NCBI GenBank assembly: GCA_016703525.1
Contig: JADJBW010000006.1
Span: 1-64,000, forward strand
Source: Actinomycetota bacterium
Lineage (GTDB): Bacteria; Actinomycetota; Acidimicrobiia; Acidimicrobiales; Microtrichaceae
Direction: 5' to 3'
DNA length: 64,000 nucleotides
Shown here: positions 11,176-19,369 of the stretch, in pieces
Layout of the letters: each line of letters begins with the position of its first letter
Numbering within the stretch: the first letter of the stretch is position 1
Made by a program: the position numbers and the translations under genes
Notes under the pieces: model-generated
The model's input: the letters and a program-made list of their open reading frames with translations, nothing else
What the model was told of the DNA's origin: nothing
The model's database searches: none

Positions 11176-12444
11176 TCAGCGCGGCTCAGCGACGAGGGTA
11201 TCGAACGGAACTGCGAGGATCGATCGGTTCGGCAGGTGTGACGGACTGAGATCGAGGACGCGGTTGCCGTCGTAGACGACGAACCCGCGGTGGAACCGAT
11301 CGCGGTTCTCCGCCGCGAAGGCGCTCAACCCGGCAGCGTCCGCCGGGCCGACGGCGTTCGCGGACTTGACCTCGATCGGGACCGCTCGTCCGTCAGCGTG
11401 CACGAGCAGAAGGTCGACCTCCTTCTTGGATCGCCGATCGCGCCAGTGACGCAGCACAATCCGGCTCGACGTCCAGTCAAGCGTCGCCGCAAGCTCTATC
11501 GCGACCCGATTCTCCATCAGCGAACCACGCTCAAGCGGTGTCGGCGGTCGACTCCCCAGCCCCATCGCCCACGCTGCAAGTCCGGTGTCGCAGGCGAAGG
11601 TTCTCGGGTGGGCGGTCAACACCTTGTGTTCGCTGGGTCGATGCGCCTGTGCCGTCGTCAGAAGGAAGGCCGCGTCGAGGGCCTCGATATGCGAGCGGAC
11701 GGTGTCCGCCTTCATTCCGAGTTCGCTCGCAGCCCGGCTCATGACCAACTGCTGGCCAGGGTTCGCTGCCAGGTAGCGGAACGTTCTGAGCAGCCGTCCG
11801 AGGTCGGCGCGTGATCCGGCGGTTCCCAACGGAAGGACCGACTCGACGTACGTCGCCATTGCGCGTTCCCAGGTTCCGCCGTCCGCGTCACGGAGCACGC
11901 CGGGTATGGCCGGCAATCCGCCGCGCCACCACGGCTCGCCCGTCGATCGGGGCCGCTCGTGACCCGGCTCGAACGGCGCGTCGCCTGCGAACAGCGTTGC
12001 CGCCAGCGGCGTCGGATGCCCCCTTCGTTCTCCCTCCGTGAGCGACCAGAGCCGGACGCGCGTGCAGCGACCTGCAAGCGGGTCGCTGCCTCCAAGTTGG
12101 CTGCGACCGAGGCGGGCCGAGCCCGTCAGAAGGAACTGGCCCGGCACGCCGGCGCGCCGATCGACGATTCGCTTGATCGCAAGGAGTAGCGACGGTTCGA
12201 GTTGCGCCTCGTCGATGACGACGGTCGAGCCGAGGTCGGACAGGAGCCGCTCGGCATCGAGCCGCACGAGTTCGAGGGTGCCGGGGTCGCTGAGATCGAC
12301 CAGATCAGACCAGCCGTGCCGAGCGGCGAGCAGTTGGCACAGCGTGGACTTCCCGACCGCTCGACCGCCTTCGACAACCACGACCGGCATGGCCTCCAGG
12401 CCGAGTTCGATCGCTGGTCCGAGCCCGCGCTCCAGTCGTGTCAC
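11176..12444 (-). CDS. DUF4143 AAA-type ATPase with C-terminal PD-(D/E)XK-like domain
   Basis: A 422-residue ATP-binding protein of the AAA_14/DUF4143 family, widespread in bacteria and archaea, often on variable islands, with no settled function. Walker A EGGRAVGKST spans residues 25-34, Walker B is VVIDEAQ and a sensor-like LLTGSARLG follows. A winged-helix-like segment (RAASELGMKADTVRSHIEAL) precedes the DUF4143 region, which has nuclease-fold features: HWRDRRSKKEVDLLLVHADG and VPIEVKSANAV. The start GTG lies six bases after a TACGAT box, which abuts a perfect 25-bp inverted repeat. This arrangement suggests autoregulation. Monocistronic and convergent with nucS. Confidence 0.88.
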   Translation of the reverse strand: MTRLERGLGPAIELGLEAMPVVVVEGGRAVGKSTLCQLLAARHGWSDLVDLSDPGTLELVRLDAERLLSDLGSTVVIDEAQLEPSLLLAIKRIVDRRAGVPGQFLLTGSARLGRSQLGGSDPLAGRCTRVRLWSLTEGERRGHPTPLAATLFAGDAPFEPGHERPRSTGEPWWRGGLPAIPGVLRDADGGTWERAMATYVESVLPLGTAGSRADLGRLLRTFRYLAANPGQQLVMSRAASELGMKADTVRSHIEALDAAFLLTTAQAHRPSEHKVLTAHPRTFACDTGLAAWAMGLGSRPPTPLERGSLMENRVAIELAATLDWTSSRIVLRHWRDRRSKKEVDLLLVHADGRAVPIEVKSANAVGPADAAGLSAFAAENRDRFHRGFVVYDGNRVLDLSPSHLPNRSILAVPFDTLVAEPR

Positions 12445-12450
12445 GAGGTC

Positions 12451-12456
12451 ATCGTA
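12451..12456 (-). promoter_or_regulatory. Putative leaderless -10 element of the DUF4143 ATPase gene
   Basis: Read on the minus strand this is TACGAT, six bases before the GTG start at 12444. The adjoining base 12457 is the first base of the large inverted repeat, so the repeat covers the whole -35 region. Confidence 0.5.
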
Positions 12457-12512
12457 CGCATTTTCACCCGCTCAACGGGTGTTTTTTCACCCGTTGAGCG
12501 GGTGAAAATGCG
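12457..12512. repeat. Perfect 25-bp inverted repeat, 6-base spacer, containing two operator-like dyads
   Basis: Arms 12457-12481 and 12488-12512 are exact reverse complements, separated by TTTTTT. Each arm also holds an internal dyad, CACCCG-CTCAA-CGGGTG and CACCCG-TTGAG-CGGGTG, so two copies of one operator-like site face each other. The element fills the space between the end of the DUF3445 gene and the -10 box of the DUF4143 ATPase. In the direction of transcription there is no T tract after the stem, so a simple terminator is unlikely. An operator pair or a cruciform/protein-binding site fits better (inference). Confidence 0.8.
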
Positions 12513-12521
12513 CTCGGTCGG

Positions 12522-13418
12522 TCATCGCAGGGCCTGGGCGATCCATGCCTCGAGCTGGGTGCCGATCGCCGCGAGCCCCTTGTAGCGGAAGGTCTCGTCG
12601 GGCAGCGCTCGCACGGCGCCGTCGAGTCGACGCAACACATCGGGCCGGCCGGCAAGCGATGCGAGCGGCCGCTGGTGGATCCGAATCGAGAACGCGATCG
12701 CCCCGGTGACGGGCAGCCGCCGCAACGTCTGACGCTCCACCCGCAGCCACACGCGTTCGCCCACGTTGTCCGCCGTCACCTCGGCGTCCGGGCCCGACGG
12801 GCTCGGCCGCACCGGCTGGAACAGCGACGGATCGTCGACCAGGTTCCAGTTGAGGCGCCACACCGGGCGTTCCACCGACAGCCGGTCCAGGAACCCGTCG
12901 ACCGGGTCGCCGAGCTGCTCGTCGTAGTACGCCACGGGCGCGTGGATCGCCCGGTTCGACAACCCGACCTTCTCGACCAGGCGCCACCGCGTCGGAAAGC
13001 AGACGCACGCCGCAGCGAGCACCGGCGTGCCGTCGCCCAGGTCGGCCAACACCACCCAATCCTCCTGTGTCGACAGGGCGCATCGAGCGATCGGATGCAC
13101 CGTCGGGTCCGCGCACGGCCGTGGCGAGGCTGCCGCCACCAGCGACCACAGCTCCTCGGCCGCCGCCCGGGCCAGCGGATGGTCGACCGCAGCGACCACC
13201 TCGTCGGGTCGCTCGGCGACGAGACGCTGCTTCAACGCGAGGTCGTCGTCGAAGTGGCCGTCCACCTCCAGCCAGTCGTCCAGGTCGAGCGCCCGGACAC
13301 CCATGCGAAGCCGGAACGGACGGTCCGAGAAGGGCAGGTACTCCCCCGCCTCGGCCTCCGCCGGCGCTCCCGGCCCGAACGCGGGCCGCGCTGGGCCAGC
13401 GGCGTCGCCGTCACCCAA
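12522..13418 (-). CDS. DUF3445 protein, heme-dependent oxidative N-demethylase-like
   Basis: A protein of about 298 residues matching DUF3445, whose studied members are heme-dependent oxidative N-demethylases or dimethylamine monooxygenase subunits. Family landmarks are YLPFSDRPFRLRMGVRALD (near residue 27), the aliphatic middle with VQEDW-like TQEDWVVLADL, CFPTRWRLVEKVGL, the AIHAPVAYYDEQL loop and RPVWRLNWNLVDDPSLFQP. The start is uncertain: TTG 13418 overlaps the MaoC stop by 8 bases, and a later start is possible because the first 25 residues are low-complexity. Likely cotranslated with the MaoC gene upstream. Substrate unknown. Confidence 0.8.
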   Translation of the reverse strand: MGDGDAAGPARPAFGPGAPAEAEAGEYLPFSDRPFRLRMGVRALDLDDWLEVDGHFDDDLALKQRLVAERPDEVVAAVDHPLARAAAEELWSLVAAASPRPCADPTVHPIARCALSTQEDWVVLADLGDGTPVLAAACVCFPTRWRLVEKVGLSNRAIHAPVAYYDEQLGDPVDGFLDRLSVERPVWRLNWNLVDDPSLFQPVRPSPSGPDAEVTADNVGERVWLRVERQTLRRLPVTGAIAFSIRIHQRPLASLAGRPDVLRRLDGAVRALPDETFRYKGLAAIGTQLEAWIAQALR

Positions 13419-14250
13419 CCGAGACGCCGCCGTTGTCGATCACGACCCGCCCGTCCTGGCCGAGGGTGCGGAACACGGCGCCTCCGGCGCCACGCCACAC
13501 CTCGATCGTCAGCGCCTCGCCGGGGAACACCGGCGAGCTGAACCGGCCCTCCATCGAGCGCAACGACGACGGATCGCCGTCACACAGCGCCGACAGCAGC
13601 GCCCGGCCCGTGAAGCCGTACGTGCACAGCCCGTGCAGGATCGGCCGGTCGAAGCCCGCCATCGCGGCGAACGACGGGTCGCTGTGCAGCGGGTTGCGAT
13701 CGCCGGAGAGCCGATAGAGCAGCGCCTGGTCGGGCGAGGTCTGGTACGTGATGCGGGCGTCGGCCTCGCGGTCGGGGGCCACGTTGCGCGGCTCGGACGG
13801 TCCGCGGTCGCCACCCCACCCGCCTTCGCCCCGAATGAACACGCTCATCACGTTGGTGAACATCGGCTCGTTCGTATCGGCGTCGACCGAGCGGGCGGTC
13901 ACCTCGATCACCGCACCCTTGACCTTGTCGAGAATCCGGGTGATCTCGCCGGTCGTCACGACCGCACCGGCTACCGGCAGCTCGCGGTGCAACTCGATGC
14001 GCTGTTCGCCGTGCACGAGCATCGCCGGGTTGAAGCTGCCGACGTTGGCGAAGGCCCCGCTGAAGTCGGCGAGAGTCACCACCTGCGTGGGCAACGCCCG
14101 CTGGTCGACGTTCATGGAGTTCTCGGTGGTGAACGCCAACTCCTCGACACCGGCGCCGACGCCGAGCGCGTACAGCAGCGAGTCCTTCGAGGTCCACGAC
14201 GACTGCGTCGGGGCGGAGACGGTTCCCACGGCATCGGGATTGATCGGCAT
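13411..14250 (-). CDS. MaoC-like 2-enoyl-CoA hydratase
   Basis: A 279-residue double-hotdog hydratase of the kind that adds water to trans-2-enoyl-CoA in beta-oxidation or polyester supply. The N-terminal inactive hotdog (YALGVGAGVEELAFTTEN) is followed by the C-terminal MaoC domain with the hydratase-2 motif YRLSGDRNPLHSDP and HGLCTYGFTGRALL; Asp and His of this motif are the expected catalytic pair. The start ATG 14250 is fixed by a strong GGAGGT box five bases upstream; an in-frame extension further upstream is less likely. It is divergent from the VanW-like gene and leads a two-gene operon with the DUF3445 protein. Confidence 0.9.
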   Translation of the reverse strand: MPINPDAVGTVSAPTQSSWTSKDSLLYALGVGAGVEELAFTTENSMNVDQRALPTQVVTLADFSGAFANVGSFNPAMLVHGEQRIELHRELPVAGAVVTTGEITRILDKVKGAVIEVTARSVDADTNEPMFTNVMSVFIRGEGGWGGDRGPSEPRNVAPDREADARITYQTSPDQALLYRLSGDRNPLHSDPSFAAMAGFDRPILHGLCTYGFTGRALLSALCDGDPSSLRSMEGRFSSPVFPGEALTIEVWRGAGGAVFRTLGQDGRVVIDNGGVSVG

Positions 14251-14312
14251 CGGACCTCCGGTTTTCTGGGGGTGCACCAACGACCCCCACCGCGTGGGGC
14301 AGTCTAGTTGTC

Positions 14313-15938
14313 GTGTCGAAATGGAGGATCTGGCTCCTTGCCGCGCTTGCCGCGCCGCTGGTCGGTTTCGGTCTGATCACCCTTGCGTGGGTGATCGACC
14401 GGCCCGACGGCACGTCGGAGACCGTCCGCAACGTCGTCCTCGCCGGTCGCGACGTCGGGCAGATGAACCGCGCCGAACTGGCGAAGGTGGTCGCCGACCT
14501 CGACGAGACACTGCCGACCACACCGATCCGCATCGTCACGAAGTCGTTCACGCTCGAGACCACCGCCGGAGCGCTCGGCATCAAGATCGACCGCGACGCG
14601 ACGGTCGCCGCAGCCATCGAGACGGGGCGTGGCGATCACGGGCCGGCCGCGCCGGCACGCTGGTTCAAGTCGCTGTTCACCCAGCGCGCCATTCCCGTGT
14701 CGCTCGACGTCGATCGAGCGAAGGCCGACGCAACGATCATCGCCCTCGAGGGTGACCGTCGCACGGTGCCGGTCGAGCCAACGCTCAGCGCATCCAAGGA
14801 CGGCGTGAAGGCGGTGCCGGGTTCGACGGGTCGAGCCCTCGACATCGTCGCGATCCTCGACCAACTGCCGAGTGGCCTCGACGTGGTGGGGCGGGGCATC
14901 GAGATCCGCAGCGAGCCGGTCGCCACGCCACCCAAACTCGCCGACGCCACAATCGAGGCGCTCGCATCCCAGGCCAACGACGCCACCGGCTCGCCCCTCG
15001 CGGTCACGTTCGGCGAGTCGAAGCTCGACATCGACGCGACCGAACTCCGGTCGGGGTTCTCCCTCGACACAACCGGGGCCGAGCCGAAGCTCGCCCTCGA
15101 CGAGAAGCGTGTCGCCGAAGTGCTGAACGCCGCGATCAAGCCGCCGGCGAACCCCACCGGGGTCACCTTCGACATCGTCAACGGCGTGCCGACCCCGAAG
15201 GCCGGCGCCGACGCCGTGGTGTGCTGCGGCCCAAAGGCACCGGCGCAGATCGTCGGTGCGCTCCTCGGGGGCAAGAAGCAGGTGTCCGTGGACTCTCGAA
15301 CGATGACCGCGGCCGAGGGCGTCGAGTGGGCATCCGGGCTCGGCGTGAAAGAGGTCATCGGCGAGTTCACCACCAAACACCCGTGCTGCGCTCCCCGCGT
15401 GTCGAACATCCATCGCATCTCCGACATGACCCGCGGCGTGCTGATCGCCCCGGGCGAGACGTTCTCGGCCAACGGCTTCGTCGGCAAGCGGACCAAGGAG
15501 AAGGGGTTCGTGAGCGCCCCGGTGATCGAGAACGGCAAGTTCTCCGAGGACTACGGCGGCGGCGTCAGCCAATGGGCGACCACCACGTTCAACGCTGCGT
15601 TCTTCGCCGGGCTCGACATCCCCGACCACAAGGCGCACTCCATCTACATCAGCCGGTACCCGTTCGGGCGCGAGGCCACACTCGCCTACCCGTCGGTCGA
15701 CCTGAAGATCCACAACAACACGCCGTACGGCGTGGTGATCTGGCCCACCTACACGGGCACCTCGATCACCGTGCAGCTGTGGTCCACGAGGTTCGCCACC
15801 GGCGAGCAGACCGGCGTGAAGTCGTCGCAGTCCGGGTGCGGCTCGGTCACGGTGACGCGCAAGCGCACCTTCGTCGACGGCAAGACCGACACCGACACGT
15901 TCAAGGCGTCATACGACTGCGACCCCCCGGAGCACTGA
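14313..15938 (+). CDS. VanW family protein with putative peptidoglycan-binding domains
   Basis: A 541-residue envelope protein. One N-terminal helix (IWLLAALAAPLVGFGLITLAW, residues about 5-26) anchors it. Two repeats resembling the PG_binding_4 (YoaR-type) domain follow, and the VanW domain occupies about residues 350-490 (HRISDMTRGVLIAPGETFS, KEKGFVSAPVIENG, DYGGGVSQWATTTFNA, HSIYISRYPFGREAT). VanW proteins accompany vancomycin resistance but are also common chromosomal wall proteins of unclear activity. CCCG Cys pairs (VVCCGPK, HPCCAPR) in the extracytoplasmic part may form disulfides. The start is GTG 14313. The gene is divergent from MaoC; no resistance genes are nearby, so a housekeeping wall role is more likely. 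Confidence 0.87.
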   Translation: MSKWRIWLLAALAAPLVGFGLITLAWVIDRPDGTSETVRNVVLAGRDVGQMNRAELAKVVADLDETLPTTPIRIVTKSFTLETTAGALGIKIDRDATVAAAIETGRGDHGPAAPARWFKSLFTQRAIPVSLDVDRAKADATIIALEGDRRTVPVEPTLSASKDGVKAVPGSTGRALDIVAILDQLPSGLDVVGRGIEIRSEPVATPPKLADATIEALASQANDATGSPLAVTFGESKLDIDATELRSGFSLDTTGAEPKLALDEKRVAEVLNAAIKPPANPTGVTFDIVNGVPTPKAGADAVVCCGPKAPAQIVGALLGGKKQVSVDSRTMTAAEGVEWASGLGVKEVIGEFTTKHPCCAPRVSNIHRISDMTRGVLIAPGETFSANGFVGKRTKEKGFVSAPVIENGKFSEDYGGGVSQWATTTFNAAFFAGLDIPDHKAHSIYISRYPFGREATLAYPSVDLKIHNNTPYGVVIWPTYTGTSITVQLWSTRFATGEQTGVKSSQSGCGSVTVTRKRTFVDGKTDTDTFKASYDCDPPEH

Positions 15939-16013
15939 GCGGCCACGCACGGCTCGATGCGCCCCCGGTCCGCCTACGATGGCGGCGCGCTCGACCCGGG
16001 GGTCACCACCACC

Positions 16014-17417
16014 ATGCCTGATGACATCCAGTTCACCGACCGCATGAGCGACGCCGACGCGCTCATGTGGACGATCGAGAAGGATCCGGCCCTCCGCTCG
16101 ACCATCACCACGGTGATGGTGTTCGACCGCAAGATCGATCGGACGAGGCTGCTCGAGCGGTTCGAGCGCCTGTCGCGGGTGGTGCCGCGTCTGCGCCAGC
16201 GGGTTCGCTCCAACCCCCTCTCGATCGCGCCACCTCGTTGGGAGGTCGATCCCAACTTCGATCTCCACTTCCACCTCTGGTGGGTCAAGGCCCCCGGCAA
16301 GGGCTCCATGGCAGACCTGATGTCGGTGGCCGAACCGATCGCGATGTCGGGCTTCGACCGCGCCCGTCCGCTCTGGCGCGCCGTCGTCGTCGAGGGGCTC
16401 GCGGGCCGACGCTCGGCGATCGTGTTGAAGGTCCACCACGCCGTGACCGACGGCGTCGGCGGCATGAAGCTGCAACTCGAACTGCTCGACCTGACCCCCG
16501 ATGCGGCCGAACGCGAGATGCCCCCGCTCCCGCCGGTGCACGTCATGTCGCAGCCGGAGCGTTTCGTCGACGCCTTCGAGCATCAGCGGAAGCTGCAGTT
16601 CGGCCTGCTCCGCCGGGGAACGTCCAGCATCGTCGGCACGCTCGGCGAACTGGTGAGCGACCCCGTCGGTGTCGTGAGTTCCACAAGCGAGCTCGCGGCG
16701 TCGGTCGGGCGCACGCTTCGCCCCGCGCCGCACCCCCTCAGCCCGCTCATGACGGGGCGTTCGCTTTCGACGCAGTTCACCACCATCACCGTCCCGATGG
16801 ACCGCATCAAGGCCGCGGCCCGAGTGGCCGGCGGCAAGCTCAACGACGCGTTCGTCGGCGGCGTCGCCCGCGGGCTGTACGCCTACCACCTTCGCCACGG
16901 CATCGACTGCGCCGACCTGCGCATGGCGATCCCGATCAACGTGCGGACCGCCGAGATGGAGAACGTCGCCGGCAACAGCGCGTTCGTCCCGGCGCGCATC
17001 GAGTTGCCGATCGACCTCGACGACCCGATCGAGACCATGCAGATGGTGCGTGAGCGGGTGTCCACCGCCCGTGCCGAACCGGCCAACGATCTGGTCGAGC
17101 CGATGTCGAACCTGCTCAACCGCCTACCCACGACCACGGTCACCGCGCTGTTCGGGACGATGGTGAAGTCGGTCGACTTCACGACCTCGAACGTGCCCGG
17201 CGCGCCGTTCCCGGTGTACCTGGCCGGCGCCACGATGGAGTCGCAGTTCCCGTTCGGTCCGCTCGCGGGCGCGGCGCTCAACATCACGTTGCTCAGCTAC
17301 CAGAACGACCTGAACATCGGCATCGCATCCGACCCCGCCGCGGTGCCCGATCCCGACACCCTGGTCGAGTGCCTGCAGCAGGGCTTCGACGAGATCCTCG
17401 CGGTCGCGCCGCAGTGA
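16014..17417 (+). CDS. Wax ester synthase/diacylglycerol acyltransferase (WS/DGAT)
   Basis: A 467-residue WS/DGAT enzyme that esterifies acyl-CoA to fatty alcohols or diacylglycerol, making storage wax esters or triacylglycerol. The catalytic HHxxxDG motif is HHAVTDG near residue 141 and the conserved PLW precedes it. Further family marks are LNDAFVGGVARGL, PINVRTAEMENVAGNS and SNVPGAPFPVYLAGA near the C-terminus. A TACGAT box at 15975 and a 33-base leader precede the ATG. Its stop overlaps the start of the downstream FAD-dependent reductase by four bases (GTGA), so the two proteins are probably made together. A second copy lies at 40302. Confidence 0.93.
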   Translation: MPDDIQFTDRMSDADALMWTIEKDPALRSTITTVMVFDRKIDRTRLLERFERLSRVVPRLRQRVRSNPLSIAPPRWEVDPNFDLHFHLWWVKAPGKGSMADLMSVAEPIAMSGFDRARPLWRAVVVEGLAGRRSAIVLKVHHAVTDGVGGMKLQLELLDLTPDAAEREMPPLPPVHVMSQPERFVDAFEHQRKLQFGLLRRGTSSIVGTLGELVSDPVGVVSSTSELAASVGRTLRPAPHPLSPLMTGRSLSTQFTTITVPMDRIKAAARVAGGKLNDAFVGGVARGLYAYHLRHGIDCADLRMAIPINVRTAEMENVAGNSAFVPARIELPIDLDDPIETMQMVRERVSTARAEPANDLVEPMSNLLNRLPTTTVTALFGTMVKSVDFTTSNVPGAPFPVYLAGATMESQFPFGPLAGAALNITLLSYQNDLNIGIASDPAAVPDPDTLVECLQQGFDEILAVAPQ

Positions 17418-18619
17418 CCGCAGGCGAACCCGTCGACCTGCTCGTGGTCGGCGCCGGCCCCGCCGGATGCGGCGCGGCGATCGCTGCCGCGCGGCGAGGC
17501 CGTTCGGTCATCCTGGTCGAGAAGGCGGCGATCGGCCGCGACAAGATCTGCGGCGACGGCCTGACCACCTCGGCCCTTCGCCGGCTCGAATCGCTTGGCA
17601 TCGACGTCCCCGCGCTCCCCTCGACCCAGCAGGTCAGCGGCGTGTGCGTGCGCGGGCCCAAGGGCCACGAGGTGCGGTTCCCCCTCCCCGCCGACGGTTG
17701 GTTCGCTGCGGTCACCATGCGCCGCGAACTCGACGCCGCGCTCGCGCGAGCGGCGACCGGCGCCGGTGTCGACCTGCGCGAGCACACCCCGATCGAGCAC
17801 ATCGAGCTGCGCGAGGGCCTTGGGGCACGCGTGCAGGCGGGCGGGCAAACGATCGACGCACGGGCGGTCATCGCTGCCGACGGCATGTGGTCGCCCACGC
17901 GTCGGCTGCTCGGCGCCAACGATCCCGGCTACCGAGGCGACTGGCACGCCTTCCGCCAGTATCTGACCGGCTGGGAGGGCGACGAGCGAGAGCTGTTCAT
18001 CTCGTTCGACGCCGCGATCCTGCCGGGGTACTTCTGGATCTTCCCGCTCGCCGGCGGTGGCCTGAACATCGGATACGGCATCCAGCGGGGGGGTAAGCAC
18101 GCGATCCGCGACATGGGTCGCCTGTGGACCGAGCTGCTCGAACGCCCCGAGATCGCCCGCCGTATCGGCGGTGCCTCGCCCGCCGAGCCCCACCGCGCCT
18201 GGCCGATCCCGTGTCGCGTCGACTCCACGCCGGCCGCGGTCGGGCCCGTGCTGTTCGCCGGCGACGCCGTGGCCGCATGCGACGTGATGACGGGCGAGGG
18301 CATCGGGCAGGCGCTGCAGACCGGCGAGCTCGCAGCCGAGGTGCTGCACCGGTGGTGGCACGACCCGGCGGCGGCCGGCGCCCAGTACGAGCGGCAACTC
18401 CGCCACGAGCTCGTTCCCGATCACACGATGTCGGCCTGGCTCGTGAGCGCGCTGCAGCACCGCAAGGGCGTGCGCGGTGCATTGCGGGTCGCGGGCACGA
18501 ACGACTGGACGCGACGCAACTTCGCCCGCTGGCTGTTCGAGGATTCGCCGCGCGGCATCGCGCTGCGGCCCTCACTGTGGGGTCGCGGCGCGCTCAGCGG
18601 AACCGGCGCCTACCGCTAA
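17414..18619 (+). CDS. Geranylgeranyl reductase family FAD-dependent oxidoreductase
   Basis: A 401-residue flavoprotein of the geranylgeranyl reductase group, which saturates isoprenoid double bonds (menaquinone, archaeal or terpenoid lipids). The FAD-binding GxGxxG is VVGAGPAGCGAAIAAARRG at residues 11-29, followed by the family segment DKICGDGLTTSALRRL, the active-site PGYFWIFPLAGGGLNIGYG loop and the second FAD motif VLFAGDAVAACDVMTGEGIG. GTG start overlaps the WS/DGAT stop. The coupling with a lipid acyltransferase suggests a lipid or isoprenoid substrate, but this is inference. Confidence 0.9.
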   Translation: MTAGEPVDLLVVGAGPAGCGAAIAAARRGRSVILVEKAAIGRDKICGDGLTTSALRRLESLGIDVPALPSTQQVSGVCVRGPKGHEVRFPLPADGWFAAVTMRRELDAALARAATGAGVDLREHTPIEHIELREGLGARVQAGGQTIDARAVIAADGMWSPTRRLLGANDPGYRGDWHAFRQYLTGWEGDERELFISFDAAILPGYFWIFPLAGGGLNIGYGIQRGGKHAIRDMGRLWTELLERPEIARRIGGASPAEPHRAWPIPCRVDSTPAAVGPVLFAGDAVAACDVMTGEGIGQALQTGELAAEVLHRWWHDPAAAGAQYERQLRHELVPDHTMSAWLVSALQHRKGVRGALRVAGTNDWTRRNFARWLFEDSPRGIALRPSLWGRGALSGTGAYR

Positions 18620-18646
18620 CACCCTCGGCCGCTGCCGCTGCCGCTC

Positions 18647-19315
18647 CTACGGGAACAGCGGCGGGCCGAACACGTCCTTCGACGGGTCCGTGTGGCGGCC
18701 CTTGCGCGACATCGGGCCGAACCGAGGCATGTCGCTGAAGGGGATCTTCCACTTGATGAACGGGCCGATCTCGACGTAGTTCATCGTCTGTGCGATCTGG
18801 AACCCGACCGAGTGGTGCCACATGATCGACGGCACGTTGTCGTACGAGATGAACCCGTAGCCGTAGTTGTACGTGGTCTCGCCCGGCGGGTACTTGCGGA
18901 AGAAGTGGTCGGCCATGGTGAAGGCCACGCCGCTGCGCCGATATTCCCGCTCGACGAACAGGTCGAACATGAAGAACTCGTCGTCGGCCAGCTTCACCCG
19001 GGGCACGCCGTTCGCGAGCGGCTTCTCGGTGCCGAAGGTCTCCCAGATCCGCCCGACCGGTTCTCCATCTTTGAGCGCCACGATCACGTCCCACCGGCCC
19101 TCGCCGATCGCCCGACGCGCGTGACGTAGCTGGTATTTCGTGAAGCAGATCCGCTCGAGCAGCGGATCATCGGGATCGGTGATCTCGACGATGTCGAAGC
19201 TCGTGTCGGGGTCCTCGACCGGGCTCGGGCGCGGCGTCACGTAGACGACGAACGCGGAGACCACCTTGGGCTTCCACTCGTTGGCACGACGTTTCAGACC
19301 TTCGACCGTAGGCAT
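18647..19315 (-). CDS. GNAT-like N-acetyltransferase domain protein
   Basis: A 222-residue protein with a GNAT-like core: VALKDGEPVGRIWE (beta strands 3-4), FFMFDLFVEREYRRSGVAFTMADHFFRK (acetyl-CoA pyrophosphate loop region, degenerate Q/RxxGxG/A) and NYGYGFISYDNVPSIMWHHSVGF, where a late Asn and Gly-Phe match the end of a GNAT fold. The substrate is unknown. A TAGAGT box sits seven bases before the ATG and there is no Shine-Dalgarno. It is monocistronic, convergent with the reductase at 18619. Confidence 0.65.
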   Translation of the reverse strand: MPTVEGLKRRANEWKPKVVSAFVVYVTPRPSPVEDPDTSFDIVEITDPDDPLLERICFTKYQLRHARRAIGEGRWDVIVALKDGEPVGRIWETFGTEKPLANGVPRVKLADDEFFMFDLFVEREYRRSGVAFTMADHFFRKYPPGETTYNYGYGFISYDNVPSIMWHHSVGFQIAQTMNYVEIGPFIKWKIPFSDMPRFGPMSRKGRHTDPSKDVFGPPLFP

Positions 19316-19322
19316 GGAACGC

Positions 19323-19328
19323 ACTCTA
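19323..19328 (-). promoter_or_regulatory. Putative leaderless -10 element of the GNAT-like gene
   Basis: Minus-strand TAGAGT, seven bases before the ATG at 19315. No Shine-Dalgarno intervenes. Confidence 0.42.
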
Positions 19329-19369
19329 CGGCGCCCACCCCTCACGTTTCGTCGCACCCCGCCCGCGCA

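Noticed and set aside
12457..12512. The large inverted repeat as a plain transcription terminator of the DUF3445 gene
   Set aside because: No T tract follows in the transcribed direction. The element abuts a downstream -10 box and contains two matching dyads, which fits an operator better.
14313..15938. Vancomycin resistance gene
   Set aside because: VanW-domain proteins are common wall proteins. No vanA/H/X/S/R genes are present.
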